DNA from: Streptomyces fumanus | Lineage (GTDB): Bacteria; Actinomycetota; Actinomycetes; Streptomycetales; Streptomycetaceae | Assembly (NCBI RefSeq): GCF_014655295.1 | Contig: NZ_BNBI01000012.1 | Span: 124,001-188,000, forward strand | Direction: 5' to 3' | Length of the DNA stretch: 64,000 bases | Part shown: piece by piece, positions 34,389-44,017 of the stretch | Layout: every line of letters begins with the position of its first letter | Numbering within the stretch: the stretch's first letter is position 1 | Notes under the pieces: model-generated | What the model was told of the DNA's origin: nothing | Seen by the model: only the letters and a program-made list of their open reading frames with translations | The model's database searches: none | Translations under genes and position numbers: made by a program

Positions 34389-37300
34389 GTGCAGGGACGT
34401 TTCAAGAGGGATGGCAGCGCTTCGGCCGAGCCGGAGCCGCACGGCGGGACTGGCCCGATGGCCGCCGGCTCCTCGCCCCAGCACGCCCAGAACCCGGGCC
34501 AGGCCCCGAACGGCGGCGACGGCGAGCGCCCCGGACGCCCCGGCCCGGCCACGCCCCCCGGCCCGGCCCCGGCGGTGAAGCCGCCGAAGACCGAGACCAC
34601 CCCCGGCCCCGGCCCGCGCATCGCGCTGCGCAACTGGCGGATCTCCACCCGCCTGGTGTCGCTGCTGGCCCTCCCGGTGGTCGCGGCGACCTCGCTGGGC
34701 GCGCTGCGCATCAACGAGTCGATGGACAACATCCAGCAGCTCGACAACATGAAGCTGCTGACGGAGATGACCAAGGAGGCCACCGAGCTGGCCGCCGCGC
34801 TCCAGGAGGAGCGCGACCAGTCCGCCGGTCCCCTGGCGCACGGCTCGACCTCCGCCGCCACCGCGATCAAGGGCGACCGGGAGAAGACCGACCGGGCCCT
34901 GAAGAACTTCCTCGACAGCTCCGAGGAGGTCGACGCGGCGAGCAAGGACGGCAACCTCCAGGGTGTCCGGGACACCGTCGTCGGCCTCGCCAGCCAGCTC
35001 AACCGGCTCAGCGCGATCCGCACCTCCGCCTACAAGTCCGAGGGCAACTCCACCCAGACGGTCGAGGCGTACCACCGCCTGATCACCAGCCTGCTGGGCC
35101 TCTCCCAGGACATGGCCGAGGCGACCAGCAACCCGGAGATGATCCAGCGCACCCGCGCGCTGTCGGCCTTCTCCTCCGCCAAGGAGTACGCCTCCGTCCA
35201 GCGCGCGGTGATCGCGGCGGCGCTGCCCGCCGGCACCACCACGGCCGGCGACCTCTCCGAGAACGACCGGCTGTACGCGGGCGCCGCGGCGGAGAGCCAG
35301 GACGCCGACCTCGCCAGCTTCAAGAGCATCTACGGCGACGGCAGCGAGGACCTGCTCGCCCCGGTCGAGTCCGGCAACCCGACGATCGAGGCCGCCGACA
35401 AGTACGCCGGCCGCGTCCTCGCCAGCGAGGACGCCATCAAGGGCATGGAGCGGCGGTCGTACCAGGACTGGCTGGACGACTCCTCCAGCAAGATCCAGCA
35501 GATGGCCAACATCGAGCACACGCTGCTGGAGGAGATGGAGCAGAAGGCGCGCGAGCTGCGCAGCGAGTCGGAGCGGGAGGCCATCCTCTCCGGTGCGCTG
35601 ATCCTGATCGTGCTCGGCGTCTCCCTGGTCGGCGCCTTCGTCGTCGCCCGGTCCATGATCCGCTCGCTGCGCCGGCTGGAGGAGACCGCCACCCGGGTCG
35701 CCTCCGACCGCCTGCCCGAGCTGGTCAAGCAGCTCTCCGAGTCCGACCCGCAGGACGTCGACACCTCCGTGGAGTCGGTCGGCGTGCACTCCCGGGACGA
35801 GATCGGCAAGGTGGCCGCGGCCTTCGACGACGTGCACCGCGAGGCGGTCCGGCTCGCCGCCGAGCAGGCCCTGCTGCGGGGCAACGTCAACGCGATGTTC
35901 ACCAACCTCTCGCGCCGCTCCCAGGGCCTCATCCAGCGCCAGCTCTCGCTCATCTCCGAGCTGGAGTCCCGCGAGGCCGACCCGGACCAGTTGTCCTCGC
36001 TGTTCAAGCTGGACCACCTGGCGACCCGTATGCGCCGCAACGGCGAGAACCTCCTCGTCCTGGCCGGCGAGGAGCCGGGCCGCCGCTGGACCCGCCCGGT
36101 GCCGCTGGTCGACGTGCTGCGCGCCGCCGCCTCCGAGGTGGAGCAGTACGAGCGCATCGAGCTGTCCTCGGTGCCGACCACCGAGGTGGCCGGCCGGGTC
36201 GTCAACGACCTCGTGCACCTGCTCGCCGAGCTGCTGGAGAACGCGACCTCGTTCTCCTCGCCGCAGACCAAGGTCAAGGTCACCGGTCACGCGCTGCCCG
36301 ACGGGCGGGTGCTGATCGAGATCCACGACACCGGTATCGGCCTGTCCCCGGAGGACCTGGCGGCGATCAACGAGCGGCTCGCCGCGCCGCCCACCGTGGA
36401 CGTCTCCGTCTCCCGCCGCATGGGCCTGTTCGTGGTCGGCCGGCTCTCCCAGCGGCACGGCATCCGCATCCAGTTGCGGCCGTCCGACTCCGGTGGCACC
36501 ACCGCGCTGGTCATGCTCCCCGTCGACGTGGCCCAGGGCGGCCGCAAGCCGCAGGCCCGGCCCGGTCAGCCCGGCGGCACCGGCGGTCCGGCCGCCGCGC
36601 AGGCCGCGGCCGGTGCCGCGGCGGCCCGCCGGGCCTCCGGCGGCCAGAACGGCCCCGGCCTCGGCGCCGGCCCGGCCGGTGGCGGCGCGCTCGGCGCGGG
36701 TGCCCCCGGCGTTGGCCGCCTCGGCGCCGGCCAGGGCCCCCGGGCCGCGCTGCCCGGCCGGGAGGCCGGCGGCCGGCCGGGCGCACCGGTGGGTCCGCGC
36801 GGCCCCCAGGGCCCGGCGGCACCGTCCCCGCAGCAGCCCCCGCAGCCCCAGCAGGGCCGTCCCGACCAGGTGAACGCCGGTGCCGGGCAGGCGCCGGGCG
36901 CGCCTCAGGGCCTGCAGGCCGCCGGTCTGAACGCACCCGGCCAGGGCCCGGACGCCTTCGGCGGCGACCGTCCCCCGGCGCCCCCGCAGCGCGGGCGCCG
37001 CAAGGGCAAGGGCGGCGCCGGTGAGGACCGCGGCCGCCGGCCGCAGCTTCCGCCGCGCGGCGGCCCCCGGGCCGAGCTGCCCGGCGGCGACCCGGCGCCC
37101 CGCGTGCCGAGCTGGAGCGACGGCGACGACCGGCTCCCGGCGGCGCGGGCCTCGCTGGACGCCCCGCGCGGCCACGAGGAGCCGGACGCCCCGCACACCG
37201 CGCAGATACCCCGCGTCGACGACCGGCAGGGTCCGGGCTCGACGGCCCAGATCCCGGTGGTCGGCCGGTACGACGAGCGGCAGGGCCCCGGCTCCACCGC

Positions 37301-38315
37301 CGAGTTCGCCCGCCCCGACTTCGACGCCCCGGCCCCCGGTGCCGAGCAGGCGCCGCCGCTGCCGGGCCGGTTCCCGGCGCCGGAGGGCGGCGACCGGTTC
37401 GGCCGCGCTCAGCACGAGGACCCGTACGCCCAGAACGGCCAGCGGCGCGAGGACCCGTACGCGCGCGGCGACCAGCGGCACGACGACCGGTTCGCGCCGG
37501 GCGGCCAGGAGGGCGCGCGGTTCGACGCCTCCTACCGCCAGGCCGAGGACCCGTTCGCGCGGCCCGGCGACCCCTACGGGCAGCCCGGCCGCGACGGCGC
37601 CCAGGACAGCGGGCAGTTCGTCCGCCCGGACGTCTTCGGCACCGGTGCCGCGCCGGGCGACCCGGCCGCCACCGGTCGGTTCCCCGCCCCCCAGGGCTAC
37701 GACGACGGCTCCACCGGACGGCACACCCCGCCGGACCGGCAGGACCCCGCCGCCACCGGCCAGTTCGAACGCCCCCAGGCGGGCGGCGGCTACGGCGGCG
37801 ACGGCTTCGGCGCCGGGCGGCAGCGTCCCGTCCGTCCGGAACCCGAGGCACTTCCCCCCGCCTCGGGCCCCGGCGACGGCCGGACGCCGCTGTACGACAC
37901 GCTGGAGACCAACTGGTTCCGCGGCGAACGGGGGGCGCGGGGCAACGGCCCGGCCGCCGCCCCGGAGCGGCCGGAGACCCCCGCGGCACCACAGCCCGCC
38001 GCACCTCAGCGTCCCACCGCCGCGTCCTGGCGCAGCTCGCCCAACGACGACCTCGTTCGGCAGGCGGAACGCGTCCGGCAGCCGGCCGCGGGCGGTGTCA
38101 CCACCTCCGGCCTGCCGCGCCGGGTGCCCCGTGCCAACCTGGTGCCGGGCACGGCTCAGCAGCAGTCGCACCAGAGCGGTCCGCAGGTCTCGCGCGCCCC
38201 CGATGACGTGCGCGGCCGGCTGACCAACCTTCGTCGGGGAATCGCACAGGGCCGACAGGCCGGTACCAACCAGACCGGCAGTTTCCCCCGGCCCACTCAC
38301 CAGCAGGAGCGTTAG
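34389..38315 (+). CDS. cvnA1: Conservon histidine kinase-like protein CvnA, copy 1
   Basis: A 1308-residue membrane sensor. A Pro-rich head is followed by a membrane segment near residues 90-110, an extracytoplasmic nitrate/nitrite-sensing-like domain, and a second membrane segment near 397-420 with HAMP. The kinase part has LDHLATRMRRNGENLLVLAG, with the probable phospho-acceptor-region His, N-box ELLENATSFSS (about 614) and DTGIGL (about 647). From about 717 the tail is long, Pro/Gly/Arg-rich and disordered. It ends in a conserved block (SGLPRRVP, then QVSRAPDDVRGRLTNLRRG). GTG at 34389 with AGAGG upstream. Known CvnA proteins form complexes with CvnB-D. Confidence 0.92.
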   Translation: MQGRFKRDGSASAEPEPHGGTGPMAAGSSPQHAQNPGQAPNGGDGERPGRPGPATPPGPAPAVKPPKTETTPGPGPRIALRNWRISTRLVSLLALPVVAATSLGALRINESMDNIQQLDNMKLLTEMTKEATELAAALQEERDQSAGPLAHGSTSAATAIKGDREKTDRALKNFLDSSEEVDAASKDGNLQGVRDTVVGLASQLNRLSAIRTSAYKSEGNSTQTVEAYHRLITSLLGLSQDMAEATSNPEMIQRTRALSAFSSAKEYASVQRAVIAAALPAGTTTAGDLSENDRLYAGAAAESQDADLASFKSIYGDGSEDLLAPVESGNPTIEAADKYAGRVLASEDAIKGMERRSYQDWLDDSSSKIQQMANIEHTLLEEMEQKARELRSESEREAILSGALILIVLGVSLVGAFVVARSMIRSLRRLEETATRVASDRLPELVKQLSESDPQDVDTSVESVGVHSRDEIGKVAAAFDDVHREAVRLAAEQALLRGNVNAMFTNLSRRSQGLIQRQLSLISELESREADPDQLSSLFKLDHLATRMRRNGENLLVLAGEEPGRRWTRPVPLVDVLRAAASEVEQYERIELSSVPTTEVAGRVVNDLVHLLAELLENATSFSSPQTKVKVTGHALPDGRVLIEIHDTGIGLSPEDLAAINERLAAPPTVDVSVSRRMGLFVVGRLSQRHGIRIQLRPSDSGGTTALVMLPVDVAQGGRKPQARPGQPGGTGGPAAAQAAAGAAAARRASGGQNGPGLGAGPAGGGALGAGAPGVGRLGAGQGPRAALPGREAGGRPGAPVGPRGPQGPAAPSPQQPPQPQQGRPDQVNAGAGQAPGAPQGLQAAGLNAPGQGPDAFGGDRPPAPPQRGRRKGKGGAGEDRGRRPQLPPRGGPRAELPGGDPAPRVPSWSDGDDRLPAARASLDAPRGHEEPDAPHTAQIPRVDDRQGPGSTAQIPVVGRYDERQGPGSTAEFARPDFDAPAPGAEQAPPLPGRFPAPEGGDRFGRAQHEDPYAQNGQRREDPYARGDQRHDDRFAPGGQEGARFDASYRQAEDPFARPGDPYGQPGRDGAQDSGQFVRPDVFGTGAAPGDPAATGRFPAPQGYDDGSTGRHTPPDRQDPAATGQFERPQAGGGYGGDGFGAGRQRPVRPEPEALPPASGPGDGRTPLYDTLETNWFRGERGARGNGPAAAPERPETPAAPQPAAPQRPTAASWRSSPNDDLVRQAERVRQPAAGGVTTSGLPRRVPRANLVPGTAQQQSHQSGPQVSRAPDDVRGRLTNLRRGIAQGRQAGTNQTGSFPRPTHQQER

Positions 38316-38738
38316 TTGAGCCCGATGAGCCAGGCGGCACAGAACCTCAACTGGTTGATCACGAATTTCGTGGACAACACCCCGGGGGTGTCCCACACCG
38401 TCGTCGTGTCCGCCGACGGACTCCTTCTGGCGATGTCCGAAGGCTTCCCGCGGGACCGCGCCGACCAGCTCGCGGCCGTCGCCTCGGGGCTGACCTCCCT
38501 CACCGCCGGGGCGTCCCGGATCTTCGAGGGCGGCACCGTGGCACAGACGGTCGTGGAGATGGAACGCGGGTTCCTCTTCCTGATGTCCGTCTCGGACGGC
38601 TCGTCACTGGCCGTCCTCGCCCACCCGGAGTGCGACATCGGCCTCGTCGGCTACGAGATGGCGCTCCTGGTCGACCGCGCGGGCGCGGTGCTCACGCCCG
38701 ACCTGCGCGCCGAACTCCAAGGCAGTCTGCTCCACTGA
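38316..38738 (+). CDS. cvnB1: Conservon Roadblock/LC7 protein CvnB, copy 1
   Basis: A 140-residue Roadblock/LC7-domain protein (MSQAAQNLNWLITNFVDNTP, then GVSHTVVVSADGLLLAMSEG). Roadblock proteins bind small GTPases and often act as GAP-like regulators; CvnB pairs with CvnD in S. coelicolor conservons. TTG at 38316 directly follows the cvnA stop and has GGAG five bases before it. An ATG at 38325 is the alternative. Confidence 0.9.
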   Translation: MSPMSQAAQNLNWLITNFVDNTPGVSHTVVVSADGLLLAMSEGFPRDRADQLAAVASGLTSLTAGASRIFEGGTVAQTVVEMERGFLFLMSVSDGSSLAVLAHPECDIGLVGYEMALLVDRAGAVLTPDLRAELQGSLLH

Positions 38739-38849
38739 TCGGCACCGGCACCATCCGTCTCACCAAATCACCGTCCGGCCGCCACAATCCCCCCACCGGC
38801 CCCGTCCGACGGCTCGACCTACCGACTTGCTGTCCCGCCCGGAGGATTC

Positions 38850-39248
38850 ATGACCCCGCCCACCGCCTCTCATGATCCGTACGCGGAGCCGTACGAGGAC
38901 GAGGGCGACCAGCCGCTGGTACGTCCGTACGCGATGACCGGTGGCCGGACGCGGCCGCGCTATCAGCTCGCCATCGAGGCGCTGATCAGCACCACGGCCG
39001 ACCCGGCAGCGCTCATGGGGCTGCTCCCGGAGCACCAGCGCATCTGCCACCTGTGCCGTGAGGTGAAGTCGGTGGCGGAGGTGTCGGCGCTGCTGTCGAT
39101 GCCGCTCGGCGTGGCCCGGATCCTCGTCGCCGACCTGGCCGAGGCCGGGCTCGTCGCCATCCACCAGCCGGGCGGCGACGAGAACAACGGCGGTGCGCCG
39201 GACGTGACACTGCTCGAAAGGGTGCTCAGTGGACTTCGCAAGCTCTGA
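38850..39248 (+). CDS. cvnC1: Conservon DUF742 protein CvnC, copy 1
   Basis: A 132-residue DUF742 protein. After an acidic head, VRPYAMTGGRTRPRYQLAIE starts the domain; CHLCREVKSVAEVSALL and PLGVARILVADLAEAGLV look like a winged helix. A CxxC pair is present. GGAGG lies 4 nt before the ATG. A 111-nt gap separates it from cvnB1. The next gene starts inside its last codons. Confidence 0.9.
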   Translation: MTPPTASHDPYAEPYEDEGDQPLVRPYAMTGGRTRPRYQLAIEALISTTADPAALMGLLPEHQRICHLCREVKSVAEVSALLSMPLGVARILVADLAEAGLVAIHQPGGDENNGGAPDVTLLERVLSGLRKL

Positions 39249-39804
39249 CGGGGGTCGGGCGACCACCTCCGCCAAGATCGTGGTGGCCGGCGGCTTCGGC
39301 GTCGGCAAGACCACGTTCGTCGGTGCCGTATCGGAGATCAATCCGCTGCGCACCGAGGCCGTCATGACGTCCGCCAGCGCGGGCATCGACGACCTGACCC
39401 ACACCGGGGACAAGACGACCACCACGGTCGCCATGGACTTCGGCCGCATCACGCTCGACCAGGACCTGATCCTGTACCTCTTCGGTACGCCGGGCCAGGA
39501 CCGCTTCTGGTTCATGTGGGACGACCTGGTGCGCGGCGCCATCGGCGCGGTCGTGCTGGTCGACACCCGCAGGCTCGCCGACTGCTTCCCCGCCGTCGAC
39601 TACTTCGAGAACTCCGGGCTGCCGTTCGTGATCGCCCTCAACGGCTTCGACGGCCAGCAGCCCTACACGCCGGACGAGGTGCGCGAGGCGCTGCAGATCG
39701 GCCCGGACGCCCCGATCATCACCACCGACGCCCGGCACCGGGCGGACGCCAAGAGCGCGCTGATCACGCTGGTCGAGCACGCGCTGATGGCCCGGCTGCG
39801 GTGA
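39229..39804 (+). CDS. cvnD1: Conservon GTPase CvnD, copy 1
   Basis: A 191-residue Ras-like GTPase. The P-loop is GGFGVGKTTFVG, the switch II motif FGTPGQDRFWFM, and the base-recognising segment ALNGFDG departs from the usual NKxD. GTG at 39229 overlaps cvnC1 by 20 nt. It differs from CvnD2 at only 3 of the last ~175 residues. Confidence 0.92.
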   Translation: MDFASSDGGRATTSAKIVVAGGFGVGKTTFVGAVSEINPLRTEAVMTSASAGIDDLTHTGDKTTTTVAMDFGRITLDQDLILYLFGTPGQDRFWFMWDDLVRGAIGAVVLVDTRRLADCFPAVDYFENSGLPFVIALNGFDGQQPYTPDEVREALQIGPDAPIITTDARHRADAKSALITLVEHALMARLR

Positions 39805-40193
39805 CCTGATCAAATCGGTTCCGGCACACGGCAGTTGCCGTGGCGGCGGCGGAGCCGGCTGTGTCCTTTGACACGGTCGGCTCCGGTGTTCATAACGTTT
39901 CGGCAGAGGAATCGGGTGGTACGGCCACGCGTCGCGCACAATCCGTCTCGCTGTGCTCACGAACGTCCCGGCTTTTGCCGCGCCTCGCTCTTTATGACCG
40001 TTTTATCTGGGGCTTACCTCACGTGCCATCCTTTCGTCCCACTGTTTGGAAGACCGCAGGCCGTCGTGCTGGAATGCCAGAACTGCCCGATGGTCAAAGA
40101 CGTACTCACCAGTAGTGCGTACCCGATGACGCACTGGGCTCTGAGACACTGCGGCACGACGTAGGTGCCGACCGCCGAGAGGTTGTTGGTCGA
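39805..40193 (+). promoter_or_regulatory. Intergenic region with promoter for conservon 2
   Basis: TTGACA (39868-39873), 17 bp, then CATAAC (39891-39896): the best consensus promoter in the window, about 290 bp before cvnA2. The long leader is AT-richer than average. It contains GTACTCAC (40102-40109) facing GTGCGTAC (40115-40122). No gene is supported here, and no terminator after cvnD1 is seen. Confidence 0.6.
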
Positions 40194-43100
40194 GTGAGGC
40201 GAAGCAAGCGCAGTCCCGAGCCGTCGGCCCGGGGCAACTTCACCCCGCCGCCGCGCACAGCGGCGCCCGCTCCCGTGCCCGGCCCCGAACCCACCTCCGC
40301 GCCCGCCCGCGGCGGCGGCCGCCTCTCGCCCCGCAACTGGCGGGTGCCCACCCGGCTCAACGCGATCCTGCTGATACCCGCCCTGGTCGGCCTCGTCATG
40401 GGCGGCTTCCAGGTCAAGGGCTCGATCGACACCTGGCAGGAGGCCGAGGACGCGGAGAGCACCGCGCGCCTGGTGCAAGCCTCCCTCACCTACGCGGACG
40501 CCCTCTACAAGGAGCGGGACATCAGCGCGGCCCCGCTGCTCCAGGGCAAGAAGAAGGACCCGGCCGTCGTGCAGGCCCGCGAGGCCACCGACCGGGCCGC
40601 CGACGCCTTCGACCGGGCCGCGCGGGACATGCCGGCCAAGGCGGGCCTGGAACGCCGGCTGAAGCTGTTCCGCGCCGAGGAGCCCAGGCTCCGGACGCTG
40701 CGGGCGGGCGCGTACACCTCCCAGTTCAAGGGCGTGCAGACGCAGGAGGGGTACGTCACCATCGCCCACCCGCTGATGGAGTTCGCCAACGAACTCGGTC
40801 TGGGCACCGGCAACATCACCTCCTACGGCCGTACCGTCTACGCCATCTCGCTGACCAAGGCGGCGCTCTCCCTGGAGCGCTCCATCGGCACGCAGTTGCT
40901 GGTCAAGCCCGGTCCCGAGCCCAGCCATCTGGCCAGCCAGCGGGTCGCCCTGTCCTCCTACGCCTACCTGGAGAAGATCGCCGTCGAGGAGTACCTCGGC
41001 GGCGGCACCGAGGCGGACGCCAAGAAGCTCGACGACCTGGAGACGAAGGTCAAGGAGGACGGCGCGGCCATGGCCAAGGAGGCCGCGGCCAAGGACCCGG
41101 ACTACGTGCCGCCGCCGACCAACCCGACGACGATGGTCACGGAGCTGGCCCAGCTCGACTCCACCGACACCGCCGCCCGCGCGGAGCTGGCCCAGCAGGG
41201 CATCACGCCGGAGAACTGGTGGGCGGTGAACACCCTGAAGTTCGACGCGTACCGCACCATCGAGTCGGACCTGGCCGACAAGGCGGTGACGGAGGCGTCC
41301 GGCATCGCCGACGACGCCGAGCGGGCCACCTACGTCACCGGCGCGATCGTGGTGATCGCGCTGCTCGCCGCGTTCATCCTGGCCGGACTGGTGGCCCGGC
41401 AGATGAGCCGGGCCATGCGCCAGTTGCGCAACGCCGCGTTCGGCATCGCCGAGCAGCGTCTGCCGATGCTGGTCGACCAGCTCTCCCGGACCGACCCCGG
41501 CCGGGTCGACACCCGGGTGGCGCCCATCCCGATCACCACCACGGACGAGATCGGCGAGGTCGCCCGCGCCTTCGACCAGGTGCACCGCGAGGCGGTCCGG
41601 CTCGCCTCCGAGCAGGCCCTGCTGCGGGGCAACATCAACGCGATCTTCACCAACCTCTCGCGCCGCAACCAGTCGCTGATCGAGGGCCAGTTGACCCTGA
41701 TCACGGACCTGGAGAACAACGAGGCCGACCCCGACCAGTTGGAGAACCTCTTCCGGCTGGACCACCTGGCGACCCGGATGCGCCGCAACGGCGAGAACCT
41801 CCTGGTGCTGGCCGGCGAGGAGCCGGGCCGCCGCTGGGACCAGCCGGTGCCGCTGGTCGACGTGCTGCGCGCCGCCTCCTCCGAGGTGGAGCAGTACGAG
41901 CGCATCGAGCTGTCGGGCGTGCCGGAGGCCGAGATCCACGGCCGGGCCGTGACCGACCTGGTGCACCTGCTGGCCGAGCTGCTGGAGAACGCCACCACCT
42001 TCTCCTCGCCGCAGACCAAGGTCCGGGTCACCGCGACCCGGCTGCCCGACGGCCGGGTGATGATCGAGATCCACGACAAGGGCATCGGCCTGACCGCCGA
42101 GGACTTCGCGGACATCAACCACAAGCTGGCCAACCCGCCGACCGTGGACGCGGCGATATCGCAGCGCATGGGCCTGTTCGTGGTCGGCCGGCTGGCCGAC
42201 CGGCACGGCATCCGGGTGCAGTTGCGGCCCTCCGGCGAGCAGGCGGGCACCACCTCGCTGGTCATGCTCCCCGACGCCATCACGCACGGCGGTGGCGGCG
42301 AGGGCCAGGTGCGGCGCGACGAGTTCACCGTCCCGCAGATCATCCCCGAGCAGGAGTTCCGCGGCGAGGACTTCGGCCGGCCGCAGCAGGAGCCGATGCG
42401 CACCGCCGCCGAGCTGGGCTTCGACGACAGCCGGTACGCGGACGTCCCCGACGACATCCGCGAGCTGGACCCGGTCGGCCGCTCCCTGATGCGCGAGGAG
42501 CGCCGCGCGGCCCTGGAGACGCAGTCCCCCGAGCCCGGCCAGGCCGACGACACCGGCGAGACCGGCTACCCCGACCCGTTCGCGGCCGGCCCCCAGCAGT
42601 ACGGCGACGCCCAGGGCTACGGCGGCGACGCGCAGGGCTACGGCGACGGCCAGGGCGGCTTCCAGGACCAGCACACCGGCGGCTACCCGCAGCAGGCTTA
42701 CCCCGAGCAGCAGCAGGCGGCGTACCCCGAGCAGCAGCAGGCGCCGTACCAGGAGCAGCAGCAGGCGTACGACGGCCAGTACTACGCGCCGAACGGCCCG
42801 GTGCCGCAGGGCGAGGGCTACTCCCCCGAGGCCGGCTACCCGCAGGCGCCCTATGCGGAGCCGGCGCAGCAGTCGGGCCCGGTCGCGGGCGCCGGTGGCC
42901 AGGACGGGTTCCCGGCCTTCGAGCAGCGCCGCCACCAGGACGACTGGCCGCAGCAGGACGGCTACCGCAACGGCTACCCGGCCCAGTACCCTGCCGATGT
43001 CCCGCAACCGGAATCCGCGCAGGCCACTGACGCCGGCCAGCCCGACGGCGTAGGCTTCGACCGTCCGGGACCGGACGGTCCCGTCGCCCACGAGCTGACC

Positions 43101-43499
43101 GACGCCGGGCTCCCCCGCCGCGGGTCCGCCGGCGGCGACCGGCAGGCGGACCAGGAGGGGCCGTCCTCCGCGCCCGGGAGCAACGGCACCGGCAACTGGC
43201 GTTCGGCCAACGACGAACGCTGGCAGCAGGCCGCACAATTGAGGAAGCCGAAGGCGGGCGGGGTGACCCCCTCGGGTCTGCCGCGGCGGGTGCCCAAGGC
43301 CAATCTGGTCGAGGGCGCCGCCGAAACCACCCCCCAGGGAGGCCCCCAGGTCTCCCGCGCCCCGGAGGACGTCCGGGGCAGGCTGAGCAACCTGCGCCGC
43401 GGCGTCCAGCGAGGCCGCAACGCAGGCAGTGAAACGAACGGCCAGGCCACTCGGAACCAGCACGGTGGTCCTGACAGCACCTACGACCAGGAGCGTTAG
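40194..43499 (+). CDS. cvnA2: Conservon histidine kinase-like protein CvnA, copy 2
   Basis: An 1101-residue sensor laid out like copy 1. Membrane segments lie near residues 57-77 and 381-402, with a large extracytoplasmic sensor between them. HAMP, LDHLATRMRRNGENLLVLAG, N-box ELLENATTFSS (about 596) and the DKGIGL box follow. The tail from about 700 is different from copy 1: it is Gln/Tyr/Pro/Glu-rich with repeated YPEQQQ units. It ends in the shared block SGLPRRVPKANLVEG and SRAPEDVRGRLSNLRRG. The sensor halves of the two copies are clearly divergent, suggesting different inputs. Confidence 0.92.
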   Translation: MRRSKRSPEPSARGNFTPPPRTAAPAPVPGPEPTSAPARGGGRLSPRNWRVPTRLNAILLIPALVGLVMGGFQVKGSIDTWQEAEDAESTARLVQASLTYADALYKERDISAAPLLQGKKKDPAVVQAREATDRAADAFDRAARDMPAKAGLERRLKLFRAEEPRLRTLRAGAYTSQFKGVQTQEGYVTIAHPLMEFANELGLGTGNITSYGRTVYAISLTKAALSLERSIGTQLLVKPGPEPSHLASQRVALSSYAYLEKIAVEEYLGGGTEADAKKLDDLETKVKEDGAAMAKEAAAKDPDYVPPPTNPTTMVTELAQLDSTDTAARAELAQQGITPENWWAVNTLKFDAYRTIESDLADKAVTEASGIADDAERATYVTGAIVVIALLAAFILAGLVARQMSRAMRQLRNAAFGIAEQRLPMLVDQLSRTDPGRVDTRVAPIPITTTDEIGEVARAFDQVHREAVRLASEQALLRGNINAIFTNLSRRNQSLIEGQLTLITDLENNEADPDQLENLFRLDHLATRMRRNGENLLVLAGEEPGRRWDQPVPLVDVLRAASSEVEQYERIELSGVPEAEIHGRAVTDLVHLLAELLENATTFSSPQTKVRVTATRLPDGRVMIEIHDKGIGLTAEDFADINHKLANPPTVDAAISQRMGLFVVGRLADRHGIRVQLRPSGEQAGTTSLVMLPDAITHGGGGEGQVRRDEFTVPQIIPEQEFRGEDFGRPQQEPMRTAAELGFDDSRYADVPDDIRELDPVGRSLMREERRAALETQSPEPGQADDTGETGYPDPFAAGPQQYGDAQGYGGDAQGYGDGQGGFQDQHTGGYPQQAYPEQQQAAYPEQQQAPYQEQQQAYDGQYYAPNGPVPQGEGYSPEAGYPQAPYAEPAQQSGPVAGAGGQDGFPAFEQRRHQDDWPQQDGYRNGYPAQYPADVPQPESAQATDAGQPDGVGFDRPGPDGPVAHELTDAGLPRRGSAGGDRQADQEGPSSAPGSNGTGNWRSANDERWQQAAQLRKPKAGGVTPSGLPRRVPKANLVEGAAETTPQGGPQVSRAPEDVRGRLSNLRRGVQRGRNAGSETNGQATRNQHGGPDSTYDQER

Positions 43500-43500
43500 T

Positions 43501-43923
43501 GTGAGCCCGATGAGCCAGGCGGCACAGAACCTGAACTGGTTGATCACCAACTTCGTGGACAACACCCCGGGGGTGTCCCACACGGTGGTGGTCTCCGCCG
43601 ACGGACTCCTTCTGGCGATGTCCGAAGGCTTCCCCCGCGACCGCGCCGACCAGCTCGCGGCCGTCGCCTCCGGTCTGACCTCGCTGACCGCCGGTGCCTC
43701 GCGCATCTTCGAGGGCGGCAGCGTGAACCAGACGGTCGTGGAGATGGAGCGGGGATTCCTCTTCATCATGTCCATCTCCGACGGGTCCTCGCTCGCGGTG
43801 CTCGCGCACCCGGAGGCGGACATCGGCCTCATCGGCTACGAGATGGCCCTCCTGGTGGACCGCGCCGGCACGGTCCTCACCCCGGACCTCCGTGCGGAAC
43901 TCCAAGGGAGCCTTCTCAACTAA
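43501..43923 (+). CDS. cvnB2: Conservon Roadblock/LC7 protein CvnB, copy 2
   Basis: A 140-residue Roadblock protein that differs from copy 1 at 8 positions, mostly conservative and all in the second half. GTG at 43501 lies one base after the cvnA2 stop with GGAG upstream. Confidence 0.9.
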   Translation: MSPMSQAAQNLNWLITNFVDNTPGVSHTVVVSADGLLLAMSEGFPRDRADQLAAVASGLTSLTAGASRIFEGGSVNQTVVEMERGFLFIMSISDGSSLAVLAHPEADIGLIGYEMALLVDRAGTVLTPDLRAELQGSLLN

Positions 43924-44017
43924 CGGGCAGACGGTGCGTATTGGCGTCCCGGGGCCGTAAGGTTTCGGGACGCGGCTCCACAGTGATGGGTGCCAGGCAC
44001 AGTCGGAGGAGGAGAAA

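Noticed and set aside
34186..34389. A 67-codon frame ending TAG that overlaps the cvnA1 start
   Set aside because: The TAGTG overlap is suggestive of coupling, but codon third positions are much less GC-rich than in real genes here and the peptide has no recognisable feature.
34386..38396. A 1336-codon open frame on the minus strand opposite cvnA1
   Set aside because: It is a shadow caused by GC-rich codon bias. The plus-strand frame has the kinase motifs and normal codon usage; this one has low-complexity Arg/Gly/Ala sequence and no domain.
39835..40164. A 109-codon frame between the two conservons
   Set aside because: It spans the TTGACA-CATAAC promoter and has no homology-like motif or biased codons.
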